Source of the DNA: Janthinobacterium sp051380735
GTDB lineage: Bacteria; Pseudomonadota; Gammaproteobacteria; Burkholderiales; Burkholderiaceae_D
Assembly: GCF_051380735.1 (NCBI RefSeq)
Contig: NZ_JBNYXQ010000009.1
Coordinates: 139,490 to 203,489, forward strand
Direction of reading: 5' to 3'
Length of the DNA: 64,000 bases
Shown here: positions 8,222-17,514 of the stretch, in pieces
How positions within the stretch are numbered: position 1 is the first letter of the stretch
Layout of the letters: the number at the start of each line of letters is the position of its first letter
The notes under the pieces: generated by a model
Databases searched by the model: none
What the model was told of the DNA's origin: nothing
Seen by the model: only the letters and a program-made list of their open reading frames with translations
Program-made: the position numbers and the translations under genes

Positions 8222-11200
8222 TTACCCCATCTCCACCAAAAACTCCTGCATCCCCGTATGCGCCAGTTGCGCGCAGGCGGGGGCGAAGTGGGGCAATTGG
8301 CCCCACAAAAGCGGGTTGCCGACGATATACACATAGTGCTGGGCGCGGGTCAGCGCCACGTTCAGTAGGTTCGGCGTGCCGGCCGCCCATTGCGCGGCGC
8401 CCGCCGTGCTGTCGTCGGCGCCCAGGATCAGCATCACCACGCTTTGCTCCTTGCCCTGGAAGGTGTGCACTGTGCCAACCATTTCCCTGGACCATAGCCG
8501 TAACTCACGCTGCGTGGGCGCCTTGCCGTAGCCCAGGCGGCGATCCCAGTCCAGGTCGATGATGCGCGCGCGCAATTCGTTGCGCACGGCCTTGAACGGC
8601 GTGATCAGGTACATGGACGGCAACTTGCCGTCGCGGCGGTACAGTTTCAGCAGCACTTCCAGCACGAAATCGAGTTGCAGCGGCACCACCTGCTTGTAGC
8701 TGACGGGGCCGATGGCGTCGATCCAGCGGCTGGGGCCGCGCGTCAGGCCACGGCTGCCGGCCGGCGGCGCCGTGTCACCGAGGCCATACACCATCTTGCC
8801 TTCATAGGCGATGGCGTTGGCCAGCGAGAACATCGGTTCCACGCAGCGGCGGTGCACGCGCAAGGGGCTGCCTATCCACAGCGGCTGCGGGCCACCGGCG
8901 CCGACCAGCGCGCCGTAGCGGTTGGCCTTGTCGGCCAACGATTGCACGGAAACATTGCCGGGTGCGTAACTGCCGTCCTGCGTGTGTTCGGACAGGGCCG
9001 ACAAAGTCTGCACCAGGCGCGGCGGCACCGTAAACACCGGTTCGATCTGCAGCGGGTCGCCCACCACCACCGCACGTTTTGCGCGCCACAGGCTGCCGAC
9101 CGCCGCCTGCGGCACGGCCTGGCCCGCTTCATCGATAAACAGCCAGCCCAAGGATTCGGTGCCCATGCCCTGGAACTGGCGCGCGAACGAGGCAAACGTG
9201 GTCGACACCACCGGCACCACCATGAACAGGCTCTGCCATACCATGGCGATATGCGACTGGTCGTAGGCACGCTTGTTTTTCAGCAGTTTCGACACCGCCA
9301 GCAAGTTGCCGCCAAAGCCGGGACCGCCTTTCCTGGCCACTTCGGCCAGCCACGCTTCGTGCAGCGCCAGCGCCTTGGCAAACAGGCGCGAGCGCAGGCG
9401 CGCCAGTGCGGGCTCATGCCACAACCCGCTTTTTTGCAGGGCGTCGTCCTCGAGTTCCTGCAAGGTGGCCGGCGCAGCAATGGTGGGGAAACGCAGGCGC
9501 GCGCGGCGCAGCATTTCCGTGCTGTCGTCCCACTCGCGTTCGCGCGACTGGGCGCCACGCAGCGCGAAATGCAGGCTGTTGCGAGCGCGTTCGTGGCGCG
9601 GCTCCAGTTCGCCTTTCAACAGCAGCTTGATGGCCGATATGTCGCGCGCTGTCTGGCGTTGCGCTTCCGCATTGGCCAGCACCGCTTCCTTGTAGGCGCG
9701 CGCGGTGGCGGTGCGGAACAGCCGGGCAAAAAAGCCGGGCTCGGTCAAGGCCACCACGCGTTCTTCTTCCAGCAAGTCCTTCTTGCTGGCCAATAAAGTG
9801 TCTTGCTGGGCCATGGCGGCCGCCAGCGCTGCATTCGCGGCCTCCATCTCCACTTCGGCCGCGCGCAGTGTTTCCACGCTGGCGTGCAGGAACTCCTGCT
9901 CGCTGCAGGTGCCTACCGCCTGCCACAGGGCGGCATATTGCGCCTGCTCGGCCAGGGCTTTTTCCACCACGTGCTGCGTCTCGCGAAATTCGCGCGCCGC
10001 CTGGGCAAAACCCACGCCCTGGTAGCTGGTCAGCCACTGGCGGATATGCTGGGCGTTCGGCGTTTTGCGCGGCGTGGTCTTGTCCCAGTCGTCGTCATAG
10101 AAATTGCTGATGAAGCGGCGGCGATTGCTGCTGTTGCCCAGCGCGCAAGAGATCATGCCCCACGGCGTGTCTTCTTCGGCCAGCAGGCGGTTGGCGCCGT
10201 TGCCGTCGGCTGCCACGCGTCGCGCCACGCTGTCGAGATAGCGGGTGCGGGCCCATTCCTTGCCCAGCTGTTTCGGTTTCGGCAAATCGCCCGAAATATT
10301 TTCCACCGCCGCATTGTTCGACGATGCCACCACCATTTCAAAACCCGTCAGTTCGGGCCGCAGGCGGGCAATCGTGATCGGATCGCGCACGCCTTCGAAG
10401 GCGACCGCCACCTTGCCGATAAAGGCGTCGGCGGCGCGGTCCAGGCAGGCCAGCACGCTGGCGCGGCGCACGATATTGTCGGCGAACAGTTCGCGTAGCA
10501 AGGTGGTCTTGCCGGTACCCGGTGGGCCGTTGACGGAAAAGATGCCACGCTCCGCCAGTCCGGTGCGCGCGCCGTGGATGGCAAACTGCTGCATCAGGCT
10601 CATGGCGTAGCTGGAGTCTTCCAGCCAGTGGCCGCGGTTCATATTGGCGGGGTTCAACATTGCAGCCAGCGCCTGGCGTCCGGCCGGGGTGTACAGATCG
10701 ATGCGCTCGGCCTGGGCCAGCGGCGTCAGGTAGGCGGCCAGGGTGGGAGAAATCTTGCCCCCGCGCAGGGTGCGGATAATCTGTTCCAGGTCGTCCAGGT
10801 AAAAACTGTTGAGGATATCGATCGACGGCTCGACCGCATCGCTGAAATCGAGCACCCGGTTTTCCACCGCTTCCATGCCCGGCAACAGTGCGTCTTTGGG
10901 CGGGCGTTTCTTGCGCGTGCGAATCTCCAGCACCGCCAGCGGCTGTGCGGACGAGGGGTGAAAATGCGCCCAGTCCATGAACAGATGGGCCAGCGCGGCA
11001 ATTTCGGTGCCGGACAGCGGCGTCGATACATTGCCGGCTTCGTCCGTCACGGTGCCGGGCGTGCGCGCGGCGGCGAAATTGCGCAGGCTGTCCTGCAGCG
11101 CCAGCTGGCTGTCGCTGTACGCATCCAAGGTCAGGTGCGACCAGTCGGCCGTGCGTGGCCGGCCCAGCGCCCACGGCAAGGTGGACACCGAGACCGGATC

Positions 11201-11560
11201 GAATTGCGGCTCGCCCAGCGCATTGAGCGTCAGGCGGGCAAAGCACGAGCGGCCGGCCAGTTCGGTCTTTTCCGCGTCGGCAATGGTGTCCGCGCCCGTG
11301 GCCGGCAGCAGCTTGTTGATCTCGGCCTTGTCGAACACGCCCAGGAACAGGGAAAAGCCCTCGATCTCACGGTCCGAACCGACGGGCAATTGCGTAAAGA
11401 ACTGCGGCGACCATTGCGCCAGTTGTTCACGATGAAGGAGACGCACGGTGGACTGGTCTTCAACTTCCGTGATTTGATTCAGGTCAAACGGTATAAAGAA
11501 TTCAATCTTGTGCCAATACTCCAGGATAGCCAGGAGGCGCTGCTGTTCTGCCTGATTCAT
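8222..11560 (-). CDS. Large UPF1-like superfamily 1 helicase (AAA_11/AAA_12)
   Basis: The 1112-residue protein has an SF1 helicase core of the UPF1/Dna2 type. Walker A is GPPGTGKTT at about residue 343, Walker B is FIDEAGQA at about 808, followed by VVGDPLQIEPVF. Motif V is TVHTFQGKEQ at about 1037 and motif VI is VALTRAQHYVYIVGN at about 1070. The ATPase core is split by roughly 450 residues that include an alanine- and glutamate-rich coiled-coil stretch (about 560-640). The N-terminal 300 residues match no family I recognise. The start is uncertain: an ATG at 11560 is used; a TTG three codons upstream also exists and neither has a good ribosome site. The gene is solitary. Such helicases serve in RNA/DNA metabolism or in phage defence; the sequence alone does not decide. 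Confidence 0.85.
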   Translation of the reverse strand: MNQAEQQRLLAILEYWHKIEFFIPFDLNQITEVEDQSTVRLLHREQLAQWSPQFFTQLPVGSDREIEGFSLFLGVFDKAEINKLLPATGADTIADAEKTELAGRSCFARLTLNALGEPQFDPVSVSTLPWALGRPRTADWSHLTLDAYSDSQLALQDSLRNFAAARTPGTVTDEAGNVSTPLSGTEIAALAHLFMDWAHFHPSSAQPLAVLEIRTRKKRPPKDALLPGMEAVENRVLDFSDAVEPSIDILNSFYLDDLEQIIRTLRGGKISPTLAAYLTPLAQAERIDLYTPAGRQALAAMLNPANMNRGHWLEDSSYAMSLMQQFAIHGARTGLAERGIFSVNGPPGTGKTTLLRELFADNIVRRASVLACLDRAADAFIGKVAVAFEGVRDPITIARLRPELTGFEMVVASSNNAAVENISGDLPKPKQLGKEWARTRYLDSVARRVAADGNGANRLLAEEDTPWGMISCALGNSSNRRRFISNFYDDDWDKTTPRKTPNAQHIRQWLTSYQGVGFAQAAREFRETQHVVEKALAEQAQYAALWQAVGTCSEQEFLHASVETLRAAEVEMEAANAALAAAMAQQDTLLASKKDLLEEERVVALTEPGFFARLFRTATARAYKEAVLANAEAQRQTARDISAIKLLLKGELEPRHERARNSLHFALRGAQSREREWDDSTEMLRRARLRFPTIAAPATLQELEDDALQKSGLWHEPALARLRSRLFAKALALHEAWLAEVARKGGPGFGGNLLAVSKLLKNKRAYDQSHIAMVWQSLFMVVPVVSTTFASFARQFQGMGTESLGWLFIDEAGQAVPQAAVGSLWRAKRAVVVGDPLQIEPVFTVPPRLVQTLSALSEHTQDGSYAPGNVSVQSLADKANRYGALVGAGGPQPLWIGSPLRVHRRCVEPMFSLANAIAYEGKMVYGLGDTAPPAGSRGLTRGPSRWIDAIGPVSYKQVVPLQLDFVLEVLLKLYRRDGKLPSMYLITPFKAVRNELRARIIDLDWDRRLGYGKAPTQRELRLWSREMVGTVHTFQGKEQSVVMLILGADDSTAGAAQWAAGTPNLLNVALTRAQHYVYIVGNPLLWGQLPHFAPACAQLAHTGMQEFLVEMG

Positions 11561-11674
11561 GATGACCAATATTTTGTAAAGCGAGCGGGGATTGTAAAGC
11601 GTATGCGCGCCGCGTGTTTTACGGTTTCGTGCATTTGCCTGATTCGGTCATAAAAAAAACCGTTGTTCCAGGCG

Positions 11675-11709
11675 AAAAAAAGCCAGGCAGAAACTTCTTG
11701 CCTGGCTTT
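11675..11709 (-). terminator. Rho-independent terminator after chemoreceptor 2
   Basis: On the minus strand AGCCAGGCA / TGCCTGGCT forms a perfect 9-bp stem around a 9-base loop and is followed by a run of seven T. It lies 25 bases beyond the stop codon of the chemoreceptor. Confidence 0.85.
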
Positions 11710-11733
11710 CCATAAAGAATGCAGGTATTTCGC

Positions 11734-13434
11734 TTAAAACTCCTCCCAATCACTATCGCCGGCACGCATGGGCGTGCCATTGGCAACCGCCTTGCGCTGC
11801 GGGCGTGGCAGTGACGTGCGTACAGGGGCTGGCGTTGCCTTGGCTGGCGCTGCGCGGCGCACCACGGCCAGCTTCGGCGCCGCCGCTGCCTGGCCGGTCT
11901 TGAAGAAACCCACCACATGGGCCAGTTCGCCGGCCTGCTCCTGCATGCTTTGCGAGGCGGCTGCCGCTTCTTCGACCAGCGCCGCATTCTGCTGCGTCAC
12001 CTGGTCCATCTGCGCGATCGCCAGGTTGATCTGCTCGATGCCCAGGGTCTGCTCATGCGTGGCCGAGGTGATCTCGCCCATGATGTCGGTCACGCGCACG
12101 ATACTGTCCACGATGTCGCCCATGGTCTGGCCGGCTTCATTGACGAGGCGCGAGCCGGTGTCCACATTGGCTACCGAGGCGGCGATCAGTTCCTTGATTT
12201 CCTTCGCCGCGCCCGCGCTGCGCTGGGCCAGGTTGCGCACTTCGCTGGCGACCACGGCAAAGCCGCGGCCCTGTTCGCCGGCGCGTGCTGCTTCCACCGC
12301 CGCATTCAAGGCCAGGATATTCGTCTGGAAAGCGATGCCGTCGATGACGCCGATGATGTCGACGATCTTTTTGGACGACGCATTGATGGTGCCCATGGTG
12401 TCGACCACCTTCGAGACGATATTGCCGCCGCGCACCGCTACTTCCGACGCGCTTTTCGCCAGCTGGTTGGCCTGGCGCGCATTGTCGGCATTCTGTTTCA
12501 CGGTCGAGGTCAGCTCTTCCATTGCGGAGGCGGTTTCTTCCAACGAACTGGCTTGCTGTTCCGTACGCGACGACAGGTCCAGGTTGCCGGCAGCAATTTC
12601 GCCCGACGCCGTGGCAATCGCATCCGTACCGTGGCGTACTTGCCCCACCACGCCGAGCAGGCCGTCGTTCATGGCTTTCAGCGCACCGAGCAAGCGGCCC
12701 GTTTCATCGCTGGAACTGACGATGATCTGCGACGACAGATCGCCCGAGGCCACGGTTTCGGCCACGCCCACGGCAGCATTGATCGGCCTGGTAATCGAGC
12801 GCGTGATGATCCATGCCACGAAAACGCCCAGCAGCAGCGCCACGCAGCCCAGGCCCAGCATATACGCGCGCGCTGTGTTGCTCAGCGCTTCGGCGTCAGC
12901 GGCTGCCTGCGCGGCTTGTTGCGCTTCGTACGCCAGCAAGCCGTCGAGCGTGACCAGCACATTGTTCAGGCTGGGCGCCGCCTGCTGGGTCAGAAAGGCG
13001 ACCGCTTCTTCGGTCTGGCCGGCCTTGCGCAGTTCGACCACCTTGTTGTTCAGCGGCGCACCGGCTTTCAGGGCCGCGTCCAGTTGCCCCATCAATGCTG
13101 CTTCCTGGTCGGTCGACACCATCTTTTGCAGCACTTCCTTGGCCGCGCCGTACTTCTTGCGCGCTGCGCCTATCTTGTCCAGTTGTTCCTGCATCAGCGC
13201 GTCCGTCGGCGCCACCACCATGCTGGTGATCGCCAGCGTAATGTTGCGCACGTTGTCGCTCATGGTGTTGGCGGCCGCCATCTTGACGTTCTTGTCGGCG
13301 ACGATATCGTGGGTGCGCGTACTCAGTTGCGTCATGGAATACAGGCCAACCAGCAGTACCGCCACCAGCAGGCCGAGAACGACAGCAAAACCGATGGCGA
13401 GGCGGGTGCCGATGCGAAATTGTGTGAGGAACAT
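11734..13434 (-). CDS. Methyl-accepting chemotaxis protein, four-helix-bundle sensor
   Basis: This chemoreceptor of 566 residues starts MFLTQFRIGTRLAIGF; the start at 13434 is preferred to an in-frame one 12 codons upstream because it places TM1 directly after a short basic tail. The order is TM1 (about 10-30), a periplasmic four-helix domain with Ala/Gln-rich helices resembling 4HB_MCP (about 33-185), TM2 (about 188-208), HAMP and the MA domain with tip EAARAGEQGRGFAVVASEV. After a Pro/Ala-rich linker it ends in DWEEF, a likely CheR/CheB-docking pentapeptide, so it should help adaptation of receptors that lack one. It is monocistronic with its own terminator. Confidence 0.93.
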   Translation of the reverse strand: MFLTQFRIGTRLAIGFAVVLGLLVAVLLVGLYSMTQLSTRTHDIVADKNVKMAAANTMSDNVRNITLAITSMVVAPTDALMQEQLDKIGAARKKYGAAKEVLQKMVSTDQEAALMGQLDAALKAGAPLNNKVVELRKAGQTEEAVAFLTQQAAPSLNNVLVTLDGLLAYEAQQAAQAAADAEALSNTARAYMLGLGCVALLLGVFVAWIITRSITRPINAAVGVAETVASGDLSSQIIVSSSDETGRLLGALKAMNDGLLGVVGQVRHGTDAIATASGEIAAGNLDLSSRTEQQASSLEETASAMEELTSTVKQNADNARQANQLAKSASEVAVRGGNIVSKVVDTMGTINASSKKIVDIIGVIDGIAFQTNILALNAAVEAARAGEQGRGFAVVASEVRNLAQRSAGAAKEIKELIAASVANVDTGSRLVNEAGQTMGDIVDSIVRVTDIMGEITSATHEQTLGIEQINLAIAQMDQVTQQNAALVEEAAAASQSMQEQAGELAHVVGFFKTGQAAAAPKLAVVRRAAPAKATPAPVRTSLPRPQRKAVANGTPMRAGDSDWEEF

Positions 13435-13621
13435 GATAGCTTTCGTGTGATCCGGGAAATGACAGCTCAAACCGCTACGTATTAATACTTAGCGCAGCAC
13501 GGCAGCCATTGTTCCTCAAAATTCCACACGGCAATACAAAAAACTGTATCAGATTGCAAAAAAAGCAGCTTGCGAAAGAAGTTGTCGTGTGGAAACAACG
13601 CAAGCAGTCGTCCAGGCCACC

Positions 13622-14512
13622 TCAGGCTTTTGGAAACGGATTTGCTACCAGAAAATCAATAAAAACGCGCAATTTCGGCGACATATTGCGGCTACCTGGC
13701 CACAAGATGTGGAACGGTGCTGCGTGCCGTGTGTGTTCTGGCAGCACCGCCTGCAAGCGGCCCGCCTCACGTGCGGCGCGCGCGGCAAAGTCCGGCAGGG
13801 CGGCAATGCCCAGGCCGCTCTCGGCAAAGTGCAGCAGGGTGTCCACGCTATTGCAGCTGAGGCTGGCGGGCAGGCCGGCCGCCAGCAAGGCACTCCAGTC
13901 CGCCAGCGGCCACGCTTCGATCTTGCCGCTACTGGGAAATTTGTACAGCAGGCAGTTGTGCCGCGCCAGTTCAAAGGGCAGCATCGGCGCGCCATGCCGG
14001 GCCAGGTAGGCGGGCGCGGCCACCAGTTGCAGATGAAACTGGCCCAGCAGCCGGCTCATCAAGCTGCTGTCGGCGCTGTCGCCGGCGCGCACCACGGCGT
14101 CATAGCCTTCCTCGACCAGATCCACACGGCGGTTGCTGAAATCGAGATCGAGCTCCACCAGCGGATAGGCGCGTGCAAACGCGGCCAGCACCGGGTTGAG
14201 CAGTTCGCCCACCAGCGGCATGCTGACGCGCAGTCGCCCGCGCGGCGCGCTCTTGCTGCTCGACAGCTCCAGTTCGGCCGCTTCGATTTCACCGAGTATG
14301 CGCCGGCAGCGTTCCAGAAAAATCGTGCCTTCGCTGGTCAGCGCGATGCTGCGCGTACTGCGGTGAAACAGGCGCACGCCCAGCCGTTCTTCCAGCCGCG
14401 CAATACTCTTGCCGATGGCCGAGGCAGAAATGCCCAGCACGCGGCCGGCCGCCACGAAGCTGCGCGTTTCCGCTGCCTGCACAAATGCCGTCAAGCCCGC
14501 CAGGTTGTCCAT
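13622..14512 (-). CDS. LysR-family transcriptional regulator
   Basis: This is a 296-residue LysR regulator with an N-terminal winged helix (MDNLAGLTAFVQAAETRSF, then SASAIGKSIARLEERLGVRLF) and a periplasmic-binding-like effector domain from about residue 90. RSTRSIALTSEG marks the end of the DNA-binding wing. It is divergent to the serine hydrolase / MFS pair across 108 bases, the usual layout for a LysR protein that controls the adjacent operon. Sequence resembles the numerous DsdC/AaeR-like paralogues, so the effector cannot be named. Confidence 0.9.
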   Translation of the reverse strand: MDNLAGLTAFVQAAETRSFVAAGRVLGISASAIGKSIARLEERLGVRLFHRSTRSIALTSEGTIFLERCRRILGEIEAAELELSSSKSAPRGRLRVSMPLVGELLNPVLAAFARAYPLVELDLDFSNRRVDLVEEGYDAVVRAGDSADSSLMSRLLGQFHLQLVAAPAYLARHGAPMLPFELARHNCLLYKFPSSGKIEAWPLADWSALLAAGLPASLSCNSVDTLLHFAESGLGIAALPDFAARAAREAGRLQAVLPEHTRHAAPFHILWPGSRNMSPKLRVFIDFLVANPFPKA

Positions 14513-14526
14513 AAGCTCTTTCGATT

Positions 14527-14544
14527 GCGGACACCAACGTCCGC
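14527..14544. promoter_or_regulatory. Inverted repeat in the LysR / serine-hydrolase gap
   Basis: GCGGAC-ACCAAC-GTCCGC is a perfect dyad with 6-base arms, located just upstream of the LysR gene and about 75 bases from the divergent hydrolase. It could be the regulator's binding site, although it is not a textbook T-N11-A box. Confidence 0.35.
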
Positions 14545-14620
14545 TCAGACAGAAACTATAGCCTGTTTTTCTTTGATGCCGGCCACCTTACGCTAGGCCT
14601 TTCCATTCGAAAGGCTGATC

Positions 14621-15799
14621 ATGAGTACTGATTTTTCCGATGTGGCCCTGGCGGCGCGCATCGATACCTTGCTGGACCTGGTACTGCGCGAGCAGCGCCT
14701 GGTGGGCGCGGTGGTGCTGGTGCGCCATCGGGGCTGCGAAATGTACCGCCGCGCGGCCGGCTATCTGGATCGTGAGGCAGGCAAGCTCATGCGCGATGAC
14801 GCGCTGTTCCGCCTGGCTTCGGTCAGCAAACCGATCGTCTCGGCGGCGGCGCTGGCATTGGTGGGGCAGGGTCGCTTGCAACTGGACGACCCGGTGGCGC
14901 AGTGGCTACCGTATTTCCAGCCGCGCCAGGCCGATGGCCGGCTGGCGGCCATTACCGTGCACCAGTTGCTGACGCATACGGCCGGCCTCGATTATGGATT
15001 TTTCCAGCCGCCGGGCGGCCCGTATGCACAGGCCGGCGTATCGGACGGCATGGATGCGTCACGCGTTTCGCTGCAAGACAATCTGCGTCGCCTGGCCGGC
15101 GTGCCGCTGGCTTTTGCGCCCGGCCAGCGCTGGGCCTATTCGATCGCCACCGATGTGCTGGGCGGCGTGATCGAGCAGGCGGCCGGCCTGCCTTTGGTGC
15201 AGGCGGTGCGGCAACTGGTGACGGCTCCGCTGGGCATGCACGACACCGATTTTGTCGCCGTCGATCACGCGCGCCTGGCGGTGGCGTATGCCGACTGCGT
15301 GGCAGGCCAGCCGCAGCCGCGCCGCCTGCATGACAGCGGTGACGATCACCTGCCCTTTCTTGACGGCATGGCCGGTTTCACCCTGTCGCCGGCGCGTGCC
15401 CTGGACGCTGCCGCCTATGCCTCGGGCGGTGCCGGCATGGTCGGTTCGGCGCCTGACTTCATGCGCCTGCTGGAAACCTTGCGCCTGGGCGGCGCACCCC
15501 TGTTGCCGCCAGGCCTGGCCAGCGAGATGGGCCGTAGCCATACCGGCGAGATGGCCCTGCCTTTCTGGCCCGGACGCGGTTTTGGCTTGGGCTTTACCGT
15601 GCTGACCGACCCGCTGCTGGCCGGCACGGCTGAAAGCGCGGGTAGCTGGCGCATGGGCGGCACCTATGGCCATTCCTGGTTTGTCGATCCGCTGCGTGAA
15701 TTGTCGGTAGTGGCGTTCACCAATACCGCCATCGAAGGCATGGCTGGCCCATTCGTCGAGCAACTGTGCCGCGCCGTGTATGGAGAGGATCTGGCATGA
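14621..15799 (+). CDS. Serine hydrolase, class C beta-lactamase family
   Basis: The 392-residue protein belongs to the beta-lactamase/esterase superfamily (PF00144). The catalytic SxxK is visible as S67-V-S-K70 in FRLASVSKPIVSAAAL. The tyrosine motif is WAYSIATDVLG, with Ser-Ile in place of the usual Ser-Asn. The third motif is GTYGHSWFVDP in place of the KTG-like HxG. No signal peptide is visible, so the enzyme is probably cytosolic, as in EstB-like esterases, and not a resistance beta-lactamase. The ATGA at its end starts the MFS transporter. The substrate is unknown. Confidence 0.87.
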   Translation: MSTDFSDVALAARIDTLLDLVLREQRLVGAVVLVRHRGCEMYRRAAGYLDREAGKLMRDDALFRLASVSKPIVSAAALALVGQGRLQLDDPVAQWLPYFQPRQADGRLAAITVHQLLTHTAGLDYGFFQPPGGPYAQAGVSDGMDASRVSLQDNLRRLAGVPLAFAPGQRWAYSIATDVLGGVIEQAAGLPLVQAVRQLVTAPLGMHDTDFVAVDHARLAVAYADCVAGQPQPRRLHDSGDDHLPFLDGMAGFTLSPARALDAAAYASGGAGMVGSAPDFMRLLETLRLGGAPLLPPGLASEMGRSHTGEMALPFWPGRGFGLGFTVLTDPLLAGTAESAGSWRMGGTYGHSWFVDPLRELSVVAFTNTAIEGMAGPFVEQLCRAVYGEDLA

Positions 15800-16983
15800 G
15801 GCGTCCGCATCCCATCGTCTTCCTCGCACTGGGCCTGTTCGGCCTGTACTGCATCGAGTTCGGCGTGGTCGGTATTTTGCCGCTGATCATGCAGCGCTTC
15901 ACTGTGACGGCCAGCCATGCCGGCATGCTGGTGGGCTTGTTTGCGCTGGTGATCGCCGCCGCCGGGCCGTTTCTGGTGCTGCTGGCCACGCGCTGGCGCC
16001 GCAAGCCGGTACTGATCGCTTGCCTGGCCGTCTTTGCGCTGGCCAGCGCGGCGTCCGCCCATGTGCCGCGCTTTGAATGGCTGCTGGCGCTGCGCATGGT
16101 GCCGGCGCTGTGCCACCCCGTGTATTTTTCACTGGCGATGGTGGCGGCCGCCGCGCTGTATCCGCCGCAGGAGTCGGCGCGTGCCGGCGCGCATGCGTTT
16201 GTCGGCACCAGCATGGGCATGGTGCTGGGCATACCCCTGACCACCTGGATCGCCGCGCAATATGGCTACGAAGCCTCGTTCCTGTCCTGCGCCGCCGTCA
16301 ATGCGCTGGCTGCACTGGGCTTGTATCTGTTTCTGCCCGATACGCCACAGCAAGCGGCGGTGTCGTATGGCCGCCAGCTGGCGATCCTGCGCAGGCCCGC
16401 GCTGTGGCTCAATATTGCGGCCGCCATGCTGGTGTTTGCCGCCATGTTTGCCGTGTATGCGTATGCCGCCGCCTATCTGGAACAGGTGGCCGGCCTGACT
16501 GCGCGCCAGACCGGCATGCTGCTGGTGGTGTTTGGCGCCGGCGGCGTGGCCGGCAATCTGTTTGCGGGGCGCCAGCTGGGCCGCCACCTGATGCGCACCG
16601 TGTTGCTGCAGCCGCTGCTGCTGGCGCTGGCGTATGGCTTGCTGTATCGCTATGCGGGGGCGGGCGTGCCGGGCTGGGCGTTGGCGGTGCTGGCGCTGTT
16701 CTGGGGCGCCGCGCATACCAGCGGGCTGATTGTTACGCAGGTGTGGTTGAGTTCGGAAGCGCGCGAAGCGCCTGCCTTTGCCATCGGCGTGTATATCGCC
16801 GCCATCAACCTGGGCGTGACGGTGGGCGCACTGGCGGGTGGCGCCGCGATTGCCCGTTACGGCATGCACGGTGCGCTGGCCAGCGGCATATTGCTGGTGC
16901 TGCTGGCGCTGGCCGTGATGCTGCTGAAAGTGGCGCTGTTCCGCGCGCCGTTACGCCAGATGGTTGGGGATGCACACCAGTAG
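15796..16983 (+). CDS. MFS transporter (drug/sugar efflux type)
   Basis: This is a 12-TM major facilitator of 395 residues. The start at 15796 overlaps the hydrolase stop (ATGA) and is preceded by GGAGAGGA, so it is preferred to an upstream in-frame start. The N-half begins FLALGLFGLYCIEFGVVGIL and carries RWRRKP in the loop between TM2 and TM3, typical of the AraJ/NepI efflux branch. The last 33 bases overlap the convergent DinB gene. Coupling to the hydrolase and the divergent LysR gene suggests uptake or export of a compound the hydrolase makes or degrades (inference). Confidence 0.88.
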   Translation: MRRPHPIVFLALGLFGLYCIEFGVVGILPLIMQRFTVTASHAGMLVGLFALVIAAAGPFLVLLATRWRRKPVLIACLAVFALASAASAHVPRFEWLLALRMVPALCHPVYFSLAMVAAAALYPPQESARAGAHAFVGTSMGMVLGIPLTTWIAAQYGYEASFLSCAAVNALAALGLYLFLPDTPQQAAVSYGRQLAILRRPALWLNIAAAMLVFAAMFAVYAYAAAYLEQVAGLTARQTGMLLVVFGAGGVAGNLFAGRQLGRHLMRTVLLQPLLLALAYGLLYRYAGAGVPGWALAVLALFWGAAHTSGLIVTQVWLSSEAREAPAFAIGVYIAAINLGVTVGALAGGAAIARYGMHGALASGILLVLLALAVMLLKVALFRAPLRQMVGDAHQ

Positions 16984-17499
16984 ATCGGTGTCGCCTACGT
17001 CCACACCCGCCTGCGACAGCAGGGTGGTGGCCTGGCCCCGGTGATGTGTCTGGTGGTTAAAGAAATGCATCAGCAGCGCAAAGAACTGGCGCCGGTTGTC
17101 ACCACGGCTGTTGCGGTAGTCGAGCAAATGGTCGAGGTCGCTTTCCGTGACGGATTCGGCCCAGTCAACGATCAACTGGTCCAGCCAGTGGCGGTGCGCC
17201 TGCATCGCCGCAAAGTCGTCAAACAGCGGCTCGGTGAGCGAGGTGGGCGGCGTGATGGCGCGGATCGGGTCCAGCAGCGGAAAACCGGACGGGTGCTTTG
17301 CATAGCGCTGCAGCCACAGGGTATCGCCCACCATGATGTGGTTCAGCGTGCCCAGCAGCGAGCCGAAGAAAGCGCCCCGGTCGCGCTGTAGTTCGTCAAG
17401 TGGCAGGCCGGCCGCCGCCGCGTAGACCCTGGCGTTCATCCATTGGTTGTACTCGGCCATCATGCGAATATGCGTACAGCGATGGGTACAGCGGCTCAT
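16951..17499 (-). CDS. DinB-family protein
   Basis: The 182-residue product has the four-helix DinB/YfiT fold. The putative metal-binding histidines are in TLNHIMVGD and HFFNHQTHHRGQA, and the motif WLQRYA follows the first. DinB relatives include metal-dependent thiol transferases, but most members have no known substrate. The ATG is preceded by CCGGAGGAAA, a strong ribosome site. It lies 15 bases downstream of marC on the same strand and overlaps the MFS gene end by 33 bases. Confidence 0.88.
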   Translation of the reverse strand: MSRCTHRCTHIRMMAEYNQWMNARVYAAAAGLPLDELQRDRGAFFGSLLGTLNHIMVGDTLWLQRYAKHPSGFPLLDPIRAITPPTSLTEPLFDDFAAMQAHRHWLDQLIVDWAESVTESDLDHLLDYRNSRGDNRRQFFALLMHFFNHQTHHRGQATTLLSQAGVDVGDTDLLVCIPNHLA

Positions 17500-17514
17500 G
17501 GGGTTTCCTCCGGT

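Noticed and set aside
11768..13485. Two long plus-strand frames (560 and 522 codons) over the chemoreceptor
   Set aside because: Both mirror the minus-strand receptor, whose MA domain and terminator are unmistakable.
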